Program-made: the position numbers and the translations under genes
Part shown: positions 1-5,882 of the stretch, piece by piece
How positions within the stretch are numbered: the stretch's first letter is position 1
How the letters are laid out: each line of letters opens with the position of its first letter
DNA from: Chlamydiota bacterium
GTDB taxonomy: Bacteria; Chlamydiota; Chlamydiia; Chlamydiales; Rhabdochlamydiaceae
Direction: 5' to 3'
Length of the DNA: 8,958 bases
NCBI GenBank assembly: GCA_023269365.1
Contig: JAHFTN010000049.1
Coordinates: 1-8,958, forward strand
The notes under the pieces: generated by a model
What the model saw: only the letters and a program-made list of their open reading frames with translations
Databases searched by the model: none
What the model was told of the DNA's origin: nothing

Positions 1-1119
1 AAATACTGCCACTCCCGTCCCCTTCCAATTCAATATCATTGAGAGAAATCCCACTCCCACCCCCACAGACCAACTAAGGAGAGGATTTCTAGAGGTTTGC
101 CCTCGCTTTTCTAAGAAATAATTGGACAAAATCATGGCCCCTAACCCCCCGATAGTGATTCCTAGCATATCTAGTACAACTTCTATGTTTCCAAGGGGGT
201 TGAAACACGCCACCAAGATTCCTATAGCGCCAAGAAACAGTGTACGTCCCAAAGCCCCTCCTCTACTCGACAAAGAATAGGAAGAGGTCAGAGCTGAATA
301 GAGGTTGGCATTATTTGTAACCCATCCCGACATCAGTACAAAACAACTGACCCACGCCATCCACAACCAATTATGATTGCCTTGCAAAACAGTTAAAATC
401 GAGCCACTGCCGGTCACTGCTGAAAGATAGATCCCTGCAGCTTCAATGCAAGGCACAACGAGTCCATAGAGCACTAAGATGCAGAGACGCGCATCTCGAG
501 TGGATTTGGCATGTCTAAAAAAGGTGGGTAAATCGATTACAGCTGCAATGTTTGTCCCAATGACTAAAGAAACTCCTCCGAGCCAAGAAAGGGTCATCAA
601 TTCAGCAGAAGGGATAGATCCCGTCGCAGAAGATACGGCATAGAGCAAAGTCAGCCCCAATAGAGGTGCACAAATATTGGACAGCCACTTGATCGCCCCC
701 ATCCCCAGACACATCACGCCACTGAGCAAGATCCCCATCCCCAAATTGAGATAAAGAGGAGGGATCCCTTTCCCCAACAGCTGCTCCAGGCCTAAACTCA
801 TCACATTCAGCTGAATCCCAAACCATCCCAATACAGAGAGGATCATAAGTCCAGAAAAAAGGGCCCTTCCTCGAGAACCAAAAGAGTAGACGGCATGCTC
901 CACCGTACTCTGAGGACGCTCCACACTCAAAGAAGCTAAGAAAAACCCCATTCCCAATAGGAAGAGGTTTCCCAATCCCATTCCCAATAGCGCGGCATTC
1001 CATCCAAACTTCTCATAGATGATCTGCCCTGCCATGATGACGGGGAGGCACATGGCTCCCCCTGATTGAATACTTAAAAGCTGCCACCACGACTGCTTTT
1101 TTACTAGTTCATAACTCAT
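1..1119 (-). CDS. NCS1-family cytosine/purine permease (CodB-like), 3' end beyond the window
   Basis: Inner-membrane secondary transporter of the nucleobase:cation symporter-1 family, expected to import cytosine or a related nucleobase with H+ or Na+. The frame is open from ATG at 1119 to the window edge (373 residues, no stop; CodB is about 420, so roughly 45 residues are missing). About ten hydrophobic segments are visible. Family-like stretches are GWFGIQ near residues 98-103 (CodB has GWFG at the same place), IGTNIAAVIDLPTFFRHAK at 187-205, and GWVTNNANLYSAL at 265-277, which matches the conserved W-T-N-N-LYS region. The start overlaps the stop of the upstream 390-residue gene (ATGA at 1119-1116) and has an AGAGGAG ribosome binding site at 1127-1133 inside that gene, so the two should be translationally coupled. 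Substrate is inferred from family only. Confidence 0.85.
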   Translation of the reverse strand, partial: MSYELVKKQSWWQLLSIQSGGAMCLPVIMAGQIIYEKFGWNAALLGMGLGNLFLLGMGFFLASLSVERPQSTVEHAVYSFGSRGRALFSGLMILSVLGWFGIQLNVMSLGLEQLLGKGIPPLYLNLGMGILLSGVMCLGMGAIKWLSNICAPLLGLTLLYAVSSATGSIPSAELMTLSWLGGVSLVIGTNIAAVIDLPTFFRHAKSTRDARLCILVLYGLVVPCIEAAGIYLSAVTGSGSILTVLQGNHNWLWMAWVSCFVLMSGWVTNNANLYSALTSSYSLSSRGGALGRTLFLGAIGILVACFNPLGNIEVVLDMLGITIGGLGAMILSNYFLEKRGQTSRNPLLSWSVGVGVGFLSMILNWKGTGVAVF

Positions 1120-2288
1120 GGAGATACTCCTCTATAAAGTTTCTGTGTAACTGCAGCATAGACGTGTTGAATCAAAAATGTCGTAGAATTTGCCTCTGTA
1201 AACCCCTCTTTTACGGCTAGGGATTTATAATACTCAAACTCTTCCCTCTCTTCTGCTGGTAATGTCTCAACGCGATTGTCCCCTTCCTTGTTTAGAGGGT
1301 ATTGTCTGTGATCTGCAGCGCCAGCTAAAGTGACAGCTTCGATGGAAAAAGAGAGAAAACGCTCTTTCCATGCCTCACGAGGCAGAAGAGTCTCCTCGGT
1401 AGGAGCACAAGAGACCCCTTCTATAATGACAGAGACCGCTTTAAGCTCTTCAGCATTCGGCTCTACAGCGAAATAACCCTTCCCAGAAGAGCGAAAGAAT
1501 ACACTCTCTTTTCCAACACTCCTATAGTTCTGCTCCTCAATTTTAAAACTGACAACAATGACAAGGGGAATCTGCGCTTCTCTTGCAGAGAGAAGTAGGG
1601 TTTTATAGCTCCAGAAGATCGGGATGCTAGGTCCACTGTGAGGACATAAGATGGTGAAGTCATCTGAAGACATTTTCATTAATTCCCCCTCTCCTAACGC
1701 CGCTGCCTGGCTTTGCACAAAAGCAACAGAGGCTGTCGCTAAATCGAAACGCAGCTTATCTACAAGTTTTTTAGCAAAACTAAAAGAAACACCGAACTCA
1801 GTGAGTCGTTTAGGATTAGATTCCTCGTCTATGCCCCTAAGAGCTAAACTCTCACGCTGCTCCTTTACAGCAGTTAAAATAAAAGACTGCAACAAAAAGA
1901 GCCCATCAGCTCCAAAAGTAACATCGCCATTTTGAACTATTATATCCTGCAAAGTGACTCCCTTGAGCATAAGCATTTGCAGAGTCTTAGTATCCAACTT
2001 CAATTTCTCTACCTTTTCTATCTTGCTATGCACAAGATCTCCTCTCCAAATGAAGCGAGAAGCTATCATAGCGATTTTAACCGCTCTAATCTGGCAAGCA
2101 TTTTCTTTTACAAGAGGATCGAACTTCTCAAATGCTCTATTTTGCCAAGCCTCCACAGCTAGCTTGGTGACATGAAGCAGCAAGAGGTACTCGTTCAATC
2201 CCTTTTTGCTTAAATCTCCATTTTTCATCGTTGCAGGAGCATAGGGCAATAATTGGCTTAAGCTATACTCCCCTGTTATAGTACTCAT
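1116..2288 (-). CDS. Unrecognised 390-residue soluble protein coupled to the NCS1 permease
   Basis: I do not recognise the family. The protein has no signal peptide and no convincing membrane segment, so it is probably cytoplasmic. The N-terminal half looks helical and rich in Lys/Glu/Leu (residues 25-190). A possible alpha/beta part follows, with a PLVIVVSFKI strand near 241-250 and PSIPIFWSYKTLLLSAREA just before it. The C-terminal third contains a charged stretch rich in Glu and Arg (about 330-355). ATG at 2288 is preceded by GAGG at 2293-2296 with 4-nt spacing. The stop TGA overlaps the start of the permease gene, so the pair is an operon, and the protein may have a nucleobase-linked role (enzyme or regulator); this rests on context alone. 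No catalytic motif is evident. Confidence 0.75.
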   Translation of the reverse strand: MSTITGEYSLSQLLPYAPATMKNGDLSKKGLNEYLLLLHVTKLAVEAWQNRAFEKFDPLVKENACQIRAVKIAMIASRFIWRGDLVHSKIEKVEKLKLDTKTLQMLMLKGVTLQDIIVQNGDVTFGADGLFLLQSFILTAVKEQRESLALRGIDEESNPKRLTEFGVSFSFAKKLVDKLRFDLATASVAFVQSQAAALGEGELMKMSSDDFTILCPHSGPSIPIFWSYKTLLLSAREAQIPLVIVVSFKIEEQNYRSVGKESVFFRSSGKGYFAVEPNAEELKAVSVIIEGVSCAPTEETLLPREAWKERFLSFSIEAVTLAGAADHRQYPLNKEGDNRVETLPAEEREEFEYYKSLAVKEGFTEANSTTFLIQHVYAAVTQKLYRGVSP

Positions 2289-2311
2289 AATTCCTCAAAA
2301 TAATTTTATTA

Positions 2312-2341
2312 ATAATAGTTTTAGTTGAGGTACTGCCCCAA
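2312..2341 (-). promoter_or_regulatory. Candidate sigma70-type promoter for the 390-residue gene and permease
   Basis: On the minus strand TTGGGG (2341-2336) is followed after 18 nt by TATTAT (2317-2312). The predicted transcript start lies near 2305, which leaves a short leader containing the GAGG ribosome binding site. The -35 box matches consensus only moderately, so this is a weak call. Confidence 0.27.
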
Positions 2342-2458
2342 CAAAAAAATACATAAGTTGCTGTATGAGAATTAGATAGATTGTTTTTTTTAAAGACAAA
2401 AGCCTGCTAAAACAACTACCAAATCAGATACAGTGGGTAACAAAAAGGATAGGGAAAA

Positions 2459-2584
2459 TTAATGGGCTGAACGCCAATGATGACAAAAAGACCGAAGAGA
2501 TGCAAAAAGAGAAAAGGTGACAGAAAAGTTAACTAAACTAGAAGGCCCCGGCGGCGCTCCTTTACCAAACAAAGTATTCGTCAT
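2459..2584 (-). CDS. Candidate small protein, 41 residues, function unknown
   Basis: ATG at 2584 is preceded by a full GGAGG ribosome binding site (2590-2594) with 5-nt spacing and, further upstream, a promoter-like sequence at 2631-2660. The ORF runs to TAA at 2461-2459. The peptide starts MTNTLFGKGAPPGPSS and continues with Ser/Phe-rich sequence and a CHHW motif near its end; I do not recognise it. It sits alone in the gap between the 390-residue gene and the inverted-repeat element. It could be a real short protein, the leader part of a small RNA, or the remnant of a longer lost gene. Support comes only from the signals, not from homology. Confidence 0.33.
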   Translation of the reverse strand: MTNTLFGKGAPPGPSSLVNFSVTFSLFASLRSFCHHWRSAH

Positions 2585-2630
2585 AAGATCCTCCATAAAA
2601 AAAGCAACCAAAGTTATGGTTACTAACGCC

Positions 2631-2660
2631 ATTCTACACAGGGGGACAATTTCAGTTCAA
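2631..2660 (-). promoter_or_regulatory. Candidate promoter for the 41-residue ORF
   Basis: TTGAAC (2660-2655) and TAGAAT (2636-2631) are separated by 18 nt on the minus strand. Both boxes are close to the sigma70 consensus. Predicted initiation near 2624 would give a leader of about 40 nt containing a short AACCA/TGGTT hairpin and then GGAGG. Confidence 0.45.
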
Positions 2661-2673
2661 TTCTTATTTATTT

Positions 2674-2833
2674 ATATACACAAACAACCTCAAAAATTGG
2701 GTTTCCTCAAGGAGTTGTCCTGAATTTGGTCCAGGCGAAGCCGATCCCGAAGCAGCTCAACTCGAATGAGTTGGGCGATACAGATGGGACCAAATTCAGG
2801 GCAACTCCTTGAGGAAACCCAACTTTTGAAGTC
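2674..2833. repeat. MITE-like inverted-repeat element
   Basis: Two 42-nt arms, 2691-2732 and 2787-2828, are inverted copies with only two mismatches. They enclose a 54-nt centre that carries a second stem (2755-2763 with 2768-2776, GAAT loop). The outer edges continue with weaker similarity to about 2674 and 2833. A third copy of the arm lies at 5723-5787. No transposase frame fits inside, and I see no clear target duplication. It therefore looks like a small non-autonomous mobile element or a dispersed intergenic repeat. It lies just past the end of the truncated ORF at 2855-3043. Confidence 0.75.
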
Positions 2834-2845
2834 GAGTTAAGAAGT

Positions 2846-2877
2846 CCTCTGAATTTAATAAATTATTGATTCAGAGG
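2846..2877. repeat. 9-bp palindrome with AT-rich loop around the stop of the fragment ORF
   Basis: CCTCTGAAT (2846-2854) is perfectly complementary to ATTCAGAGG (2869-2877), with a 14-nt AT-rich loop between them. The stop codon of the minus-strand fragment ORF falls in the loop. No T-run follows on either strand, so it is not a textbook Rho-independent terminator; it may still stabilise or end the minus-strand transcript. Confidence 0.5.
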
Positions 2878-3043
2878 CAGGGACATAATCTCCCTCGCGC
2901 AAAGAGAGCGACTGTTGCATCCAGGGAGAAAAAGTGATCGCATCGACATGAAATCCCGCCTTCTCTATCAGCGAGGGAAGCCCCATTTCCAAAACAGAAA
3001 ATCTTCCGATCAAAACAGCTGTTTTAATCTTCGAGCAATTCAC
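2855..3043 (-). pseudogene. N-terminal fragment of a Rossmann-like protein, truncated
   Basis: A 62-residue frame begins at GTG 3043, overlaps the end of yqeY by 20 nt and has an AAGGA ribosome binding site 8 nt upstream, so it looks like the start of a genuine downstream gene. Residues 7-13 (KTAVLIG) and 33-39 (VDAITFS) resemble the first two beta strands of a nucleotide-binding or pre-ATP-grasp fold, with the helix LEMGLPSLIEKAGF between them. The frame ends at TAA inside a palindrome, about 20 bp short of the inverted-repeat element. I infer a longer gene whose 3' part was lost; a genuine tiny protein is the alternative. The family assignment is a guess from the strand pattern. Confidence 0.5.
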
Positions 3044-3461
3044 TAGCCAAATCCTTGGCTAGCTTCCCGTCAGCTGCACTATTCAACTTCATCACGGTCT
3101 TCATGACTTGCCCTAGGTCTTTTTTTGTCTTGGCTCCAGATTCTTTGATGGCTTGGATAACAAGGCCTTTTGTCTCTTCAGAAGAAAGCGCTTTGGGCAA
3201 GAATTCTTGAATGATCAAAAGTTCGCTTTGCAACTGCTCGGCAATATCTGCGCGATTTACCCCCCGTGCCTGATCGAGAGCTTCTTGGAGACTGCCGAAA
3301 TAGGTCTTAAAGAGTTTTACTACCTCCGTGTCGGGAAGGTTGCCTCGTGCATCTGCGCTCAAGATCTTGGATTTGAGCATGCGCAACACAGAGAGCCTAA
3401 CGAGATCTCGGCTTCTCATCGCTTGCTTGATCCCTTCACTGATTTTTTCAATAAGAGCCAT
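3024..3461 (-). CDS. yqeY: GatB/YqeY domain protein
   Basis: Stand-alone YqeY of 145 residues, the usual length. The family shares the tRNA-binding helical tail of GatB, the amidotransferase subunit of the Gln/Asn-tRNA system. Its own role is not firmly established. Recognisable parts are the N-terminal helix with MRSRDLVRLSVLRMLKS (15-31), the LQSELLIIQEFLPKALS region (76-92) that corresponds to the family's E-x-x-FLP motif, and the C-terminal DLGQVMKTVMKL segment with the ADGKLA stretch. ATG at 3461 follows a strong AGGAG site. The restored 3' end of the ATPase gene upstream would overlap this start by 14 nt, and the downstream fragment ORF overlaps its stop, so it sits in the middle of a tightly packed minus-strand transcript. 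Confidence 0.92.
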   Translation of the reverse strand: MALIEKISEGIKQAMRSRDLVRLSVLRMLKSKILSADARGNLPDTEVVKLFKTYFGSLQEALDQARGVNRADIAEQLQSELLIIQEFLPKALSSEETKGLVIQAIKESGAKTKKDLGQVMKTVMKLNSAADGKLAKDLASELLED

Positions 3462-3549
3462 ATCTCCTCTTTGTTTCCATTTGATTCACCTTCTCTAGGA
3501 TGAAGTCGGCCCGTTTCTTGGGCGACATTCCCCCTGGCACCTCGATGAA
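3448..3549 (-). pseudogene. Out-of-frame C-terminal part of the AAA_28 ATPase
   Basis: This frame starts with FIEVPGGMSPKKRADFILEK, which resembles the conserved end of AAA_28 ATPases (V-E-V-P followed by R-A-D-F-I-L), and stops at TGA 3450-3448, inside the start of yqeY. It has no start signal of its own. It fits as the original 3' end of the gene at 3495-4055. I see no slippery heptamer at the junction, so a mutation or a sequence error is likelier than programmed frameshifting. Confidence 0.6.
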
Positions 3550-4055
3550 AGATGATGCCGACAGTAGATCGCATAGGTGGCAAATGCCAATCTAGATGCT
3601 GCAAGAGCATCTTCTCGACGCACCTCCGTCCTCTCGGGAACGGCGTTTGCATCATAAGGCAATACAAAAAATATTGCCTCATACCGCTGATTGAGATCAA
3701 TGGGATTTAGAGTCGCATTTAAATTAGCTAGCGTCTCTGTTCCTGCAAGGTGATGCTCCATTGCAAAGGCGTAGCCATCAAAAACGCCCCTGTCCAAAAA
3801 GACCCTCCCCTCACGCGAATGGTAAGGGGTCTCCCTCTCAAGGTGCAACTTGACGATATCAAAAGTAAAACCCTCTTCTTTCCAAGGCTCATGCACCCCT
3901 GACTTGATCTTGCTCACAATCAAATCTGTGGCCGCCTCGTGCATCACGGGCTCCCCCATTTTTTCAAGTTCTTTCACAATCGAAGTCTTCCCCGAAGAGG
4001 GAGCTCCAGTAATCGCATACATCAGTGCAGCAAAATAGAAAGGAAAGCAAATCAT
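3495..4055 (-). CDS. P-loop ATPase/kinase of the AAA_28 type, C-terminus frameshifted
   Basis: Predicted cytoplasmic NTPase of the small AAA_28 / COG3911 group. Counted from ATG 4055, Walker A is GAPSSGKT (17-24), followed by VFLDRGVFDGYAF (84-96), a family-like Asp-Arg-Gly motif, and EVRREDALAASRLA (about 143-156). ATG at 4022 (residue 12) may be the true start, because relatives begin a few residues before Walker A; neither start has a good ribosome binding site. The last residues (after ATYAIYCRHH) do not look like the family. A different frame encodes FIEVPGG then KKRADFILEKVN, the expected ending, up to TGA at 3448. One base therefore appears to be missing near 3550-3580. The protein as read stops at 3495 with an unrelated tail of about 20 residues. 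The NTPase core is intact; activity is uncertain. Confidence 0.75.
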   Translation of the reverse strand: MICFPFYFAALMYAITGAPSSGKTSIVKELEKMGEPVMHEAATDLIVSKIKSGVHEPWKEEGFTFDIVKLHLERETPYHSREGRVFLDRGVFDGYAFAMEHHLAGTETLANLNATLNPIDLNQRYEAIFFVLPYDANAVPERTEVRREDALAASRLAFATYAIYCRHHLSSRCQGECRPRNGPTSS

Positions 4056-4143
4056 AGCTACTCGAAGGGTTATGGGGTTGTATTAGGTAATGCTATAAAA
4101 ATATTCACTTTTTCCATAGAAAAATTTTGAGATTAATGGAGCA

Positions 4144-4902
4144 TCACGACTGGCAAAGTCTAGTATAAAACTGCACAGCATTCGTCCAAAGAATTTTAGT
4201 CGCTATATTCTCATCAAAATTGTCGAGGATAAGCCTGATGTCTTCATCTAAAAAGGGACGAGGAGCACGCGTCGATGGAAGATCGGTTCCAAACATCAGG
4301 GCATCTGGATTTATTTTTACAATTTCTTTCAAAGCAAAAAGAGGATCGAAGTCCACTCTTCCAAAACCTGTTGCTTTAACTTTAACCCCTTTTTCTACTA
4401 GGGAGAGCAGAGAGGAAAAATCCGCTTTTGATAACCCTAAATGGTCGATACTGAGGAGGGGCAGTTTTAAAAAGGTTTGAGATAAATCGCAAAGCTCTCT
4501 TGAATCGATATAAAGTTCGGTGTGCCAACCGGCAATTTCATAAACCCTTTTTGCAAAACACTCCAAGTGTCCAATCTTTTCTAATTTTCCCCGCTTAAAA
4601 TTAAACCGCACCCCTCTCACCCCACAGAGACTTAAACTTAAGATCTCTTCATCAGAAACCGACAAAGGTAACTGGGTCACTCCTACAAAGGAGGGACCTA
4701 ACTTTTTAAGAGCAGCGCGAAGGTAGGTCTGATCAAATCCCTGGAAAGATCCTGAAATAACAGCTCCTCCCTTCACATTTAATCCTTTTGTTCTCTCAAC
4801 ATAGTCTTTCACCGTGAATGGAGGGGGAAGGTAAGCGTTATTTGGAATACAGGGGAATTTAGGGTCGATGATATGGAAGTGAGCATCAAATAATTTAAAC
4901 AT
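4144..4902 (-). CDS. Amidohydrolase-2 family metal-dependent hydrolase (LigI/COG3618-like)
   Basis: TIM-barrel hydrolase of 252 residues, related to 2-pyrone-4,6-dicarboxylate lactonase-type enzymes; the substrate cannot be told from the sequence. Key motifs are DAHFH at residues 6-10 (metal-binding His8 and His10), VRGVRFNF at 95-102, His127 in GWHTEL, SIDHLG at 151-156 (His154) and MFGTDLPS at 203-210, whose Asp207 is the expected catalytic base. The barrel ends with NAVQFY (241-246), the position of the family's usual N-A-x-x-L/F-Y ending. The length is a little below the 270-290 usual for the family. The start lies 9 nt after the stop of the MauE-like gene, so the two are probably co-transcribed. 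A gap of 88 nt separates it from the ATPase gene. Confidence 0.85.
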   Translation of the reverse strand: MFKLFDAHFHIIDPKFPCIPNNAYLPPPFTVKDYVERTKGLNVKGGAVISGSFQGFDQTYLRAALKKLGPSFVGVTQLPLSVSDEEILSLSLCGVRGVRFNFKRGKLEKIGHLECFAKRVYEIAGWHTELYIDSRELCDLSQTFLKLPLLSIDHLGLSKADFSSLLSLVEKGVKVKATGFGRVDFDPLFALKEIVKINPDALMFGTDLPSTRAPRPFLDEDIRLILDNFDENIATKILWTNAVQFYTRLCQS

Positions 4903-4911
4903 CGATTCATC

Positions 4912-5394
4912 TTATAAAAATGTCTTAATCAACATCCACCCCGCCATCCCACCCATGACAATATCTTCAGAAAGTGTAACCGTAGATAGAGGCACATCTA
5001 GAAGGGTTCCCATACAGGCGCAGCGAACATCGAGTCGCCGTCTCAAGGCTACGAGAACTCCGATGGCGTTAATTCCCATGATGAACACAGTAATAGAGTA
5101 GGTCGCGATAGGGGCAAAAAAGGAAAGGTAGGCAAGTCCCAGACCCAATTCGATGAAGGGGTAGATGTAGGCGTAGGCAGGAAAGGCTTTTGCAAGCAGG
5201 TCATACATCCTAAATCCCGCGACAAACTTAGAGGGGTGGAATAGCTTTAACATAGAGAACTGGCAGAAGAAAAGGCCCATGAAAAGGTGGGGCCAAGAAG
5301 TTGTCTTCACGCCATACACCCATGCGCCAGCGCCTAAGGCTGCAACCAAAATAAGGACAAGCAAAGGTCGGTAGCGACTGATTTTTTTCTTCAT
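4912..5394 (-). CDS. MauE/DoxX-like integral membrane protein
   Basis: Membrane protein of 160 residues with a positively charged N-terminus (MKKKISRYR) and about four to five hydrophobic segments (11-28, 36-52, 74-95, 98-117, 142-159). The RRRLDVRCACMG stretch (118-129) contains a CxCxG pair (Cys125, Cys127) at the place where MauE-type proteins carry their conserved C-x-C-x-G. MauE is needed for maturation of methylamine dehydrogenase, but most homologues occur outside that pathway and are thought to act in membrane redox or thiol chemistry. It lies just downstream of the DUF296 pseudogene and 9 nt ahead of the amidohydrolase gene. The start ATG 5394 has no strong ribosome binding site, which fits former coupling to the now broken upstream gene. 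Confidence 0.8.
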   Translation of the reverse strand: MKKKISRYRPLLVLILVAALGAGAWVYGVKTTSWPHLFMGLFFCQFSMLKLFHPSKFVAGFRMYDLLAKAFPAYAYIYPFIELGLGLAYLSFFAPIATYSITVFIMGINAIGVLVALRRRLDVRCACMGTLLDVPLSTVTLSEDIVMGGMAGWMLIKTFL

Positions 5395-5398
5395 AAGA

Positions 5399-5728
5399 CT
5401 ATTCTATTAGAGGGTTTAAAGAACTCACAACCAGCTCATCCCACCCGCTGCCTCCTGTGCTTTTCTCATCTTTTTCACGTGTAAAAACAAGATCGTCTAG
5501 CTCAGCAACGACGACCTCAGCTGTGGTATAAACTAAGTTTCCCCTCAGCGTATGTCCCCCAAAAGTTTCCCCTTTTGCATTAGAAACACTTCAGTGAAGA
5601 TGACGACTTGTATCATTAAAAGTCCCTACGATAGAGACAATTTCAAAAGGCCCTTCTTAAGTGTCCCCTATGAACTTATCCGCAAAGTCGAGTACTCTGC
5701 TTTTTAAGTCTTTTCCAGCAGGTTCGCC
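5399..5728 (-). pseudogene. PPC/DUF296 domain DNA-binding protein, degraded
   Basis: Reading one minus-strand frame gives AGKDLKSRVLDFADKF, then GPFEIVSIVGTFNDTSRHLH, then KGETFGGHTL and NLVYTTAEVVVAELDDLVF, ending at TAG 5401-5399. This is the order of the PPC (DUF296) domain: the G-x-D-L start, the FEI-x-S-x-x-GT core, the HLH motif, the GGH loop and the Y-T-T-A-E-V strand. The frame has an in-frame TAA shortly before GPFEI and an in-frame TGA straight after HLH. The middle segment expected between DFADKF and GPFEI (normally 30 or more residues) is missing. The 5' end runs into the repeat copy at 5723-5787 with no start codon. The gene is therefore dead by at least three lesions. It lies 4 nt upstream of the MauE-like gene and was probably the first gene of that operon. 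Confidence 0.8.
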
Positions 5729-5787
5729 TGAACCAAATTCAGGGCAACTTCTTGAGGAAAACCCACTTTTGAAGTAGTTTGTGTATA
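5723..5787. repeat. Solitary copy of the inverted-repeat arm
   Basis: This 65-nt stretch matches the reverse complement of the left arm and its outer flank at 2676-2740 with roughly 8 differences, including both the TTCGCCTG inner end and the GTTTGTGTATA outer end. It also matches the right arm at 2787-2833 in direct orientation. It marks the broken 5' end of the DUF296 pseudogene. With the element at 2674-2833 it brackets the yqeY-to-DUF296 block by inverted copies about 3 kb apart. Confidence 0.7.
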
Positions 5788-5811
5788 CCAAAGTCTTGGA
5801 ACCCTATTCAA
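5782..5811 (-). promoter_or_regulatory. Candidate promoter at the edge of the repeat, reading into the DUF296/mauE-like block
   Basis: On the minus strand TTGAAT (5811-5806) is followed after 18 nt by TATACA (5787-5782), with TGG directly before the -10 box (extended -10). This is one of the best promoter matches in the window. The -10 box lies inside the conserved outer end of the repeat and the -35 box just outside it. It could drive the MauE-like and amidohydrolase genes through the pseudogene. Confidence 0.5.
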
Positions 5812-5823
5812 GAGTTTTGTTTA

Positions 5824-5872
5824 GATGGACAGGATAGGGAAATTTATTTTTTTGCTTTTTATTCTGTCCATC
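5824..5872. repeat. 11-13 bp inverted repeat with AT-rich loop
   Basis: GATGGACAGGA at 5824-5834 pairs with TTCTGTCCATC at 5862-5872 with one G-T pair, and the stem extends about 2 bp inward. The loop is T-rich. It lies in the divergent region between the minus-strand promoter and the long hairpin. A regulatory site or the trace of a small element are both possible. Confidence 0.4.
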
Positions 5873-5882
5873 CTAATATCTT

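Noticed and set aside
602..1003. 133-residue minus-strand ORF, Cys/Gly rich
   Set aside because: It lies in another frame inside the permease gene, whose own frame has clear NCS1 motifs and a good start.
2289..2350. 19-codon leader-peptide-like ORF just before the 390-residue gene, its stop at the GAGG site
   Set aside because: No ribosome binding site of its own and no regulatory codon run or attenuator stem; probably chance in an AT-rich leader.
2517..2723. 68-residue plus-strand ORF starting at GTG
   Set aside because: No ribosome binding site of note, runs into the inverted-repeat arm, and opposes the better-supported 41-residue ORF.
4105..4130. Possible terminator hairpin (TTTTTC/GAAAAA) between the hydrolase and ATPase genes
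   Set aside because: The stem has almost no GC and no proper T-run, so it is not a credible Rho-independent terminator.
2446..5843. Shared 12-mer AGGATAGGGAAA at 2446 and 5829
   Set aside because: The two sites lie at different distances and orientation relative to the repeat arms, with no flanking similarity; likely coincidence.
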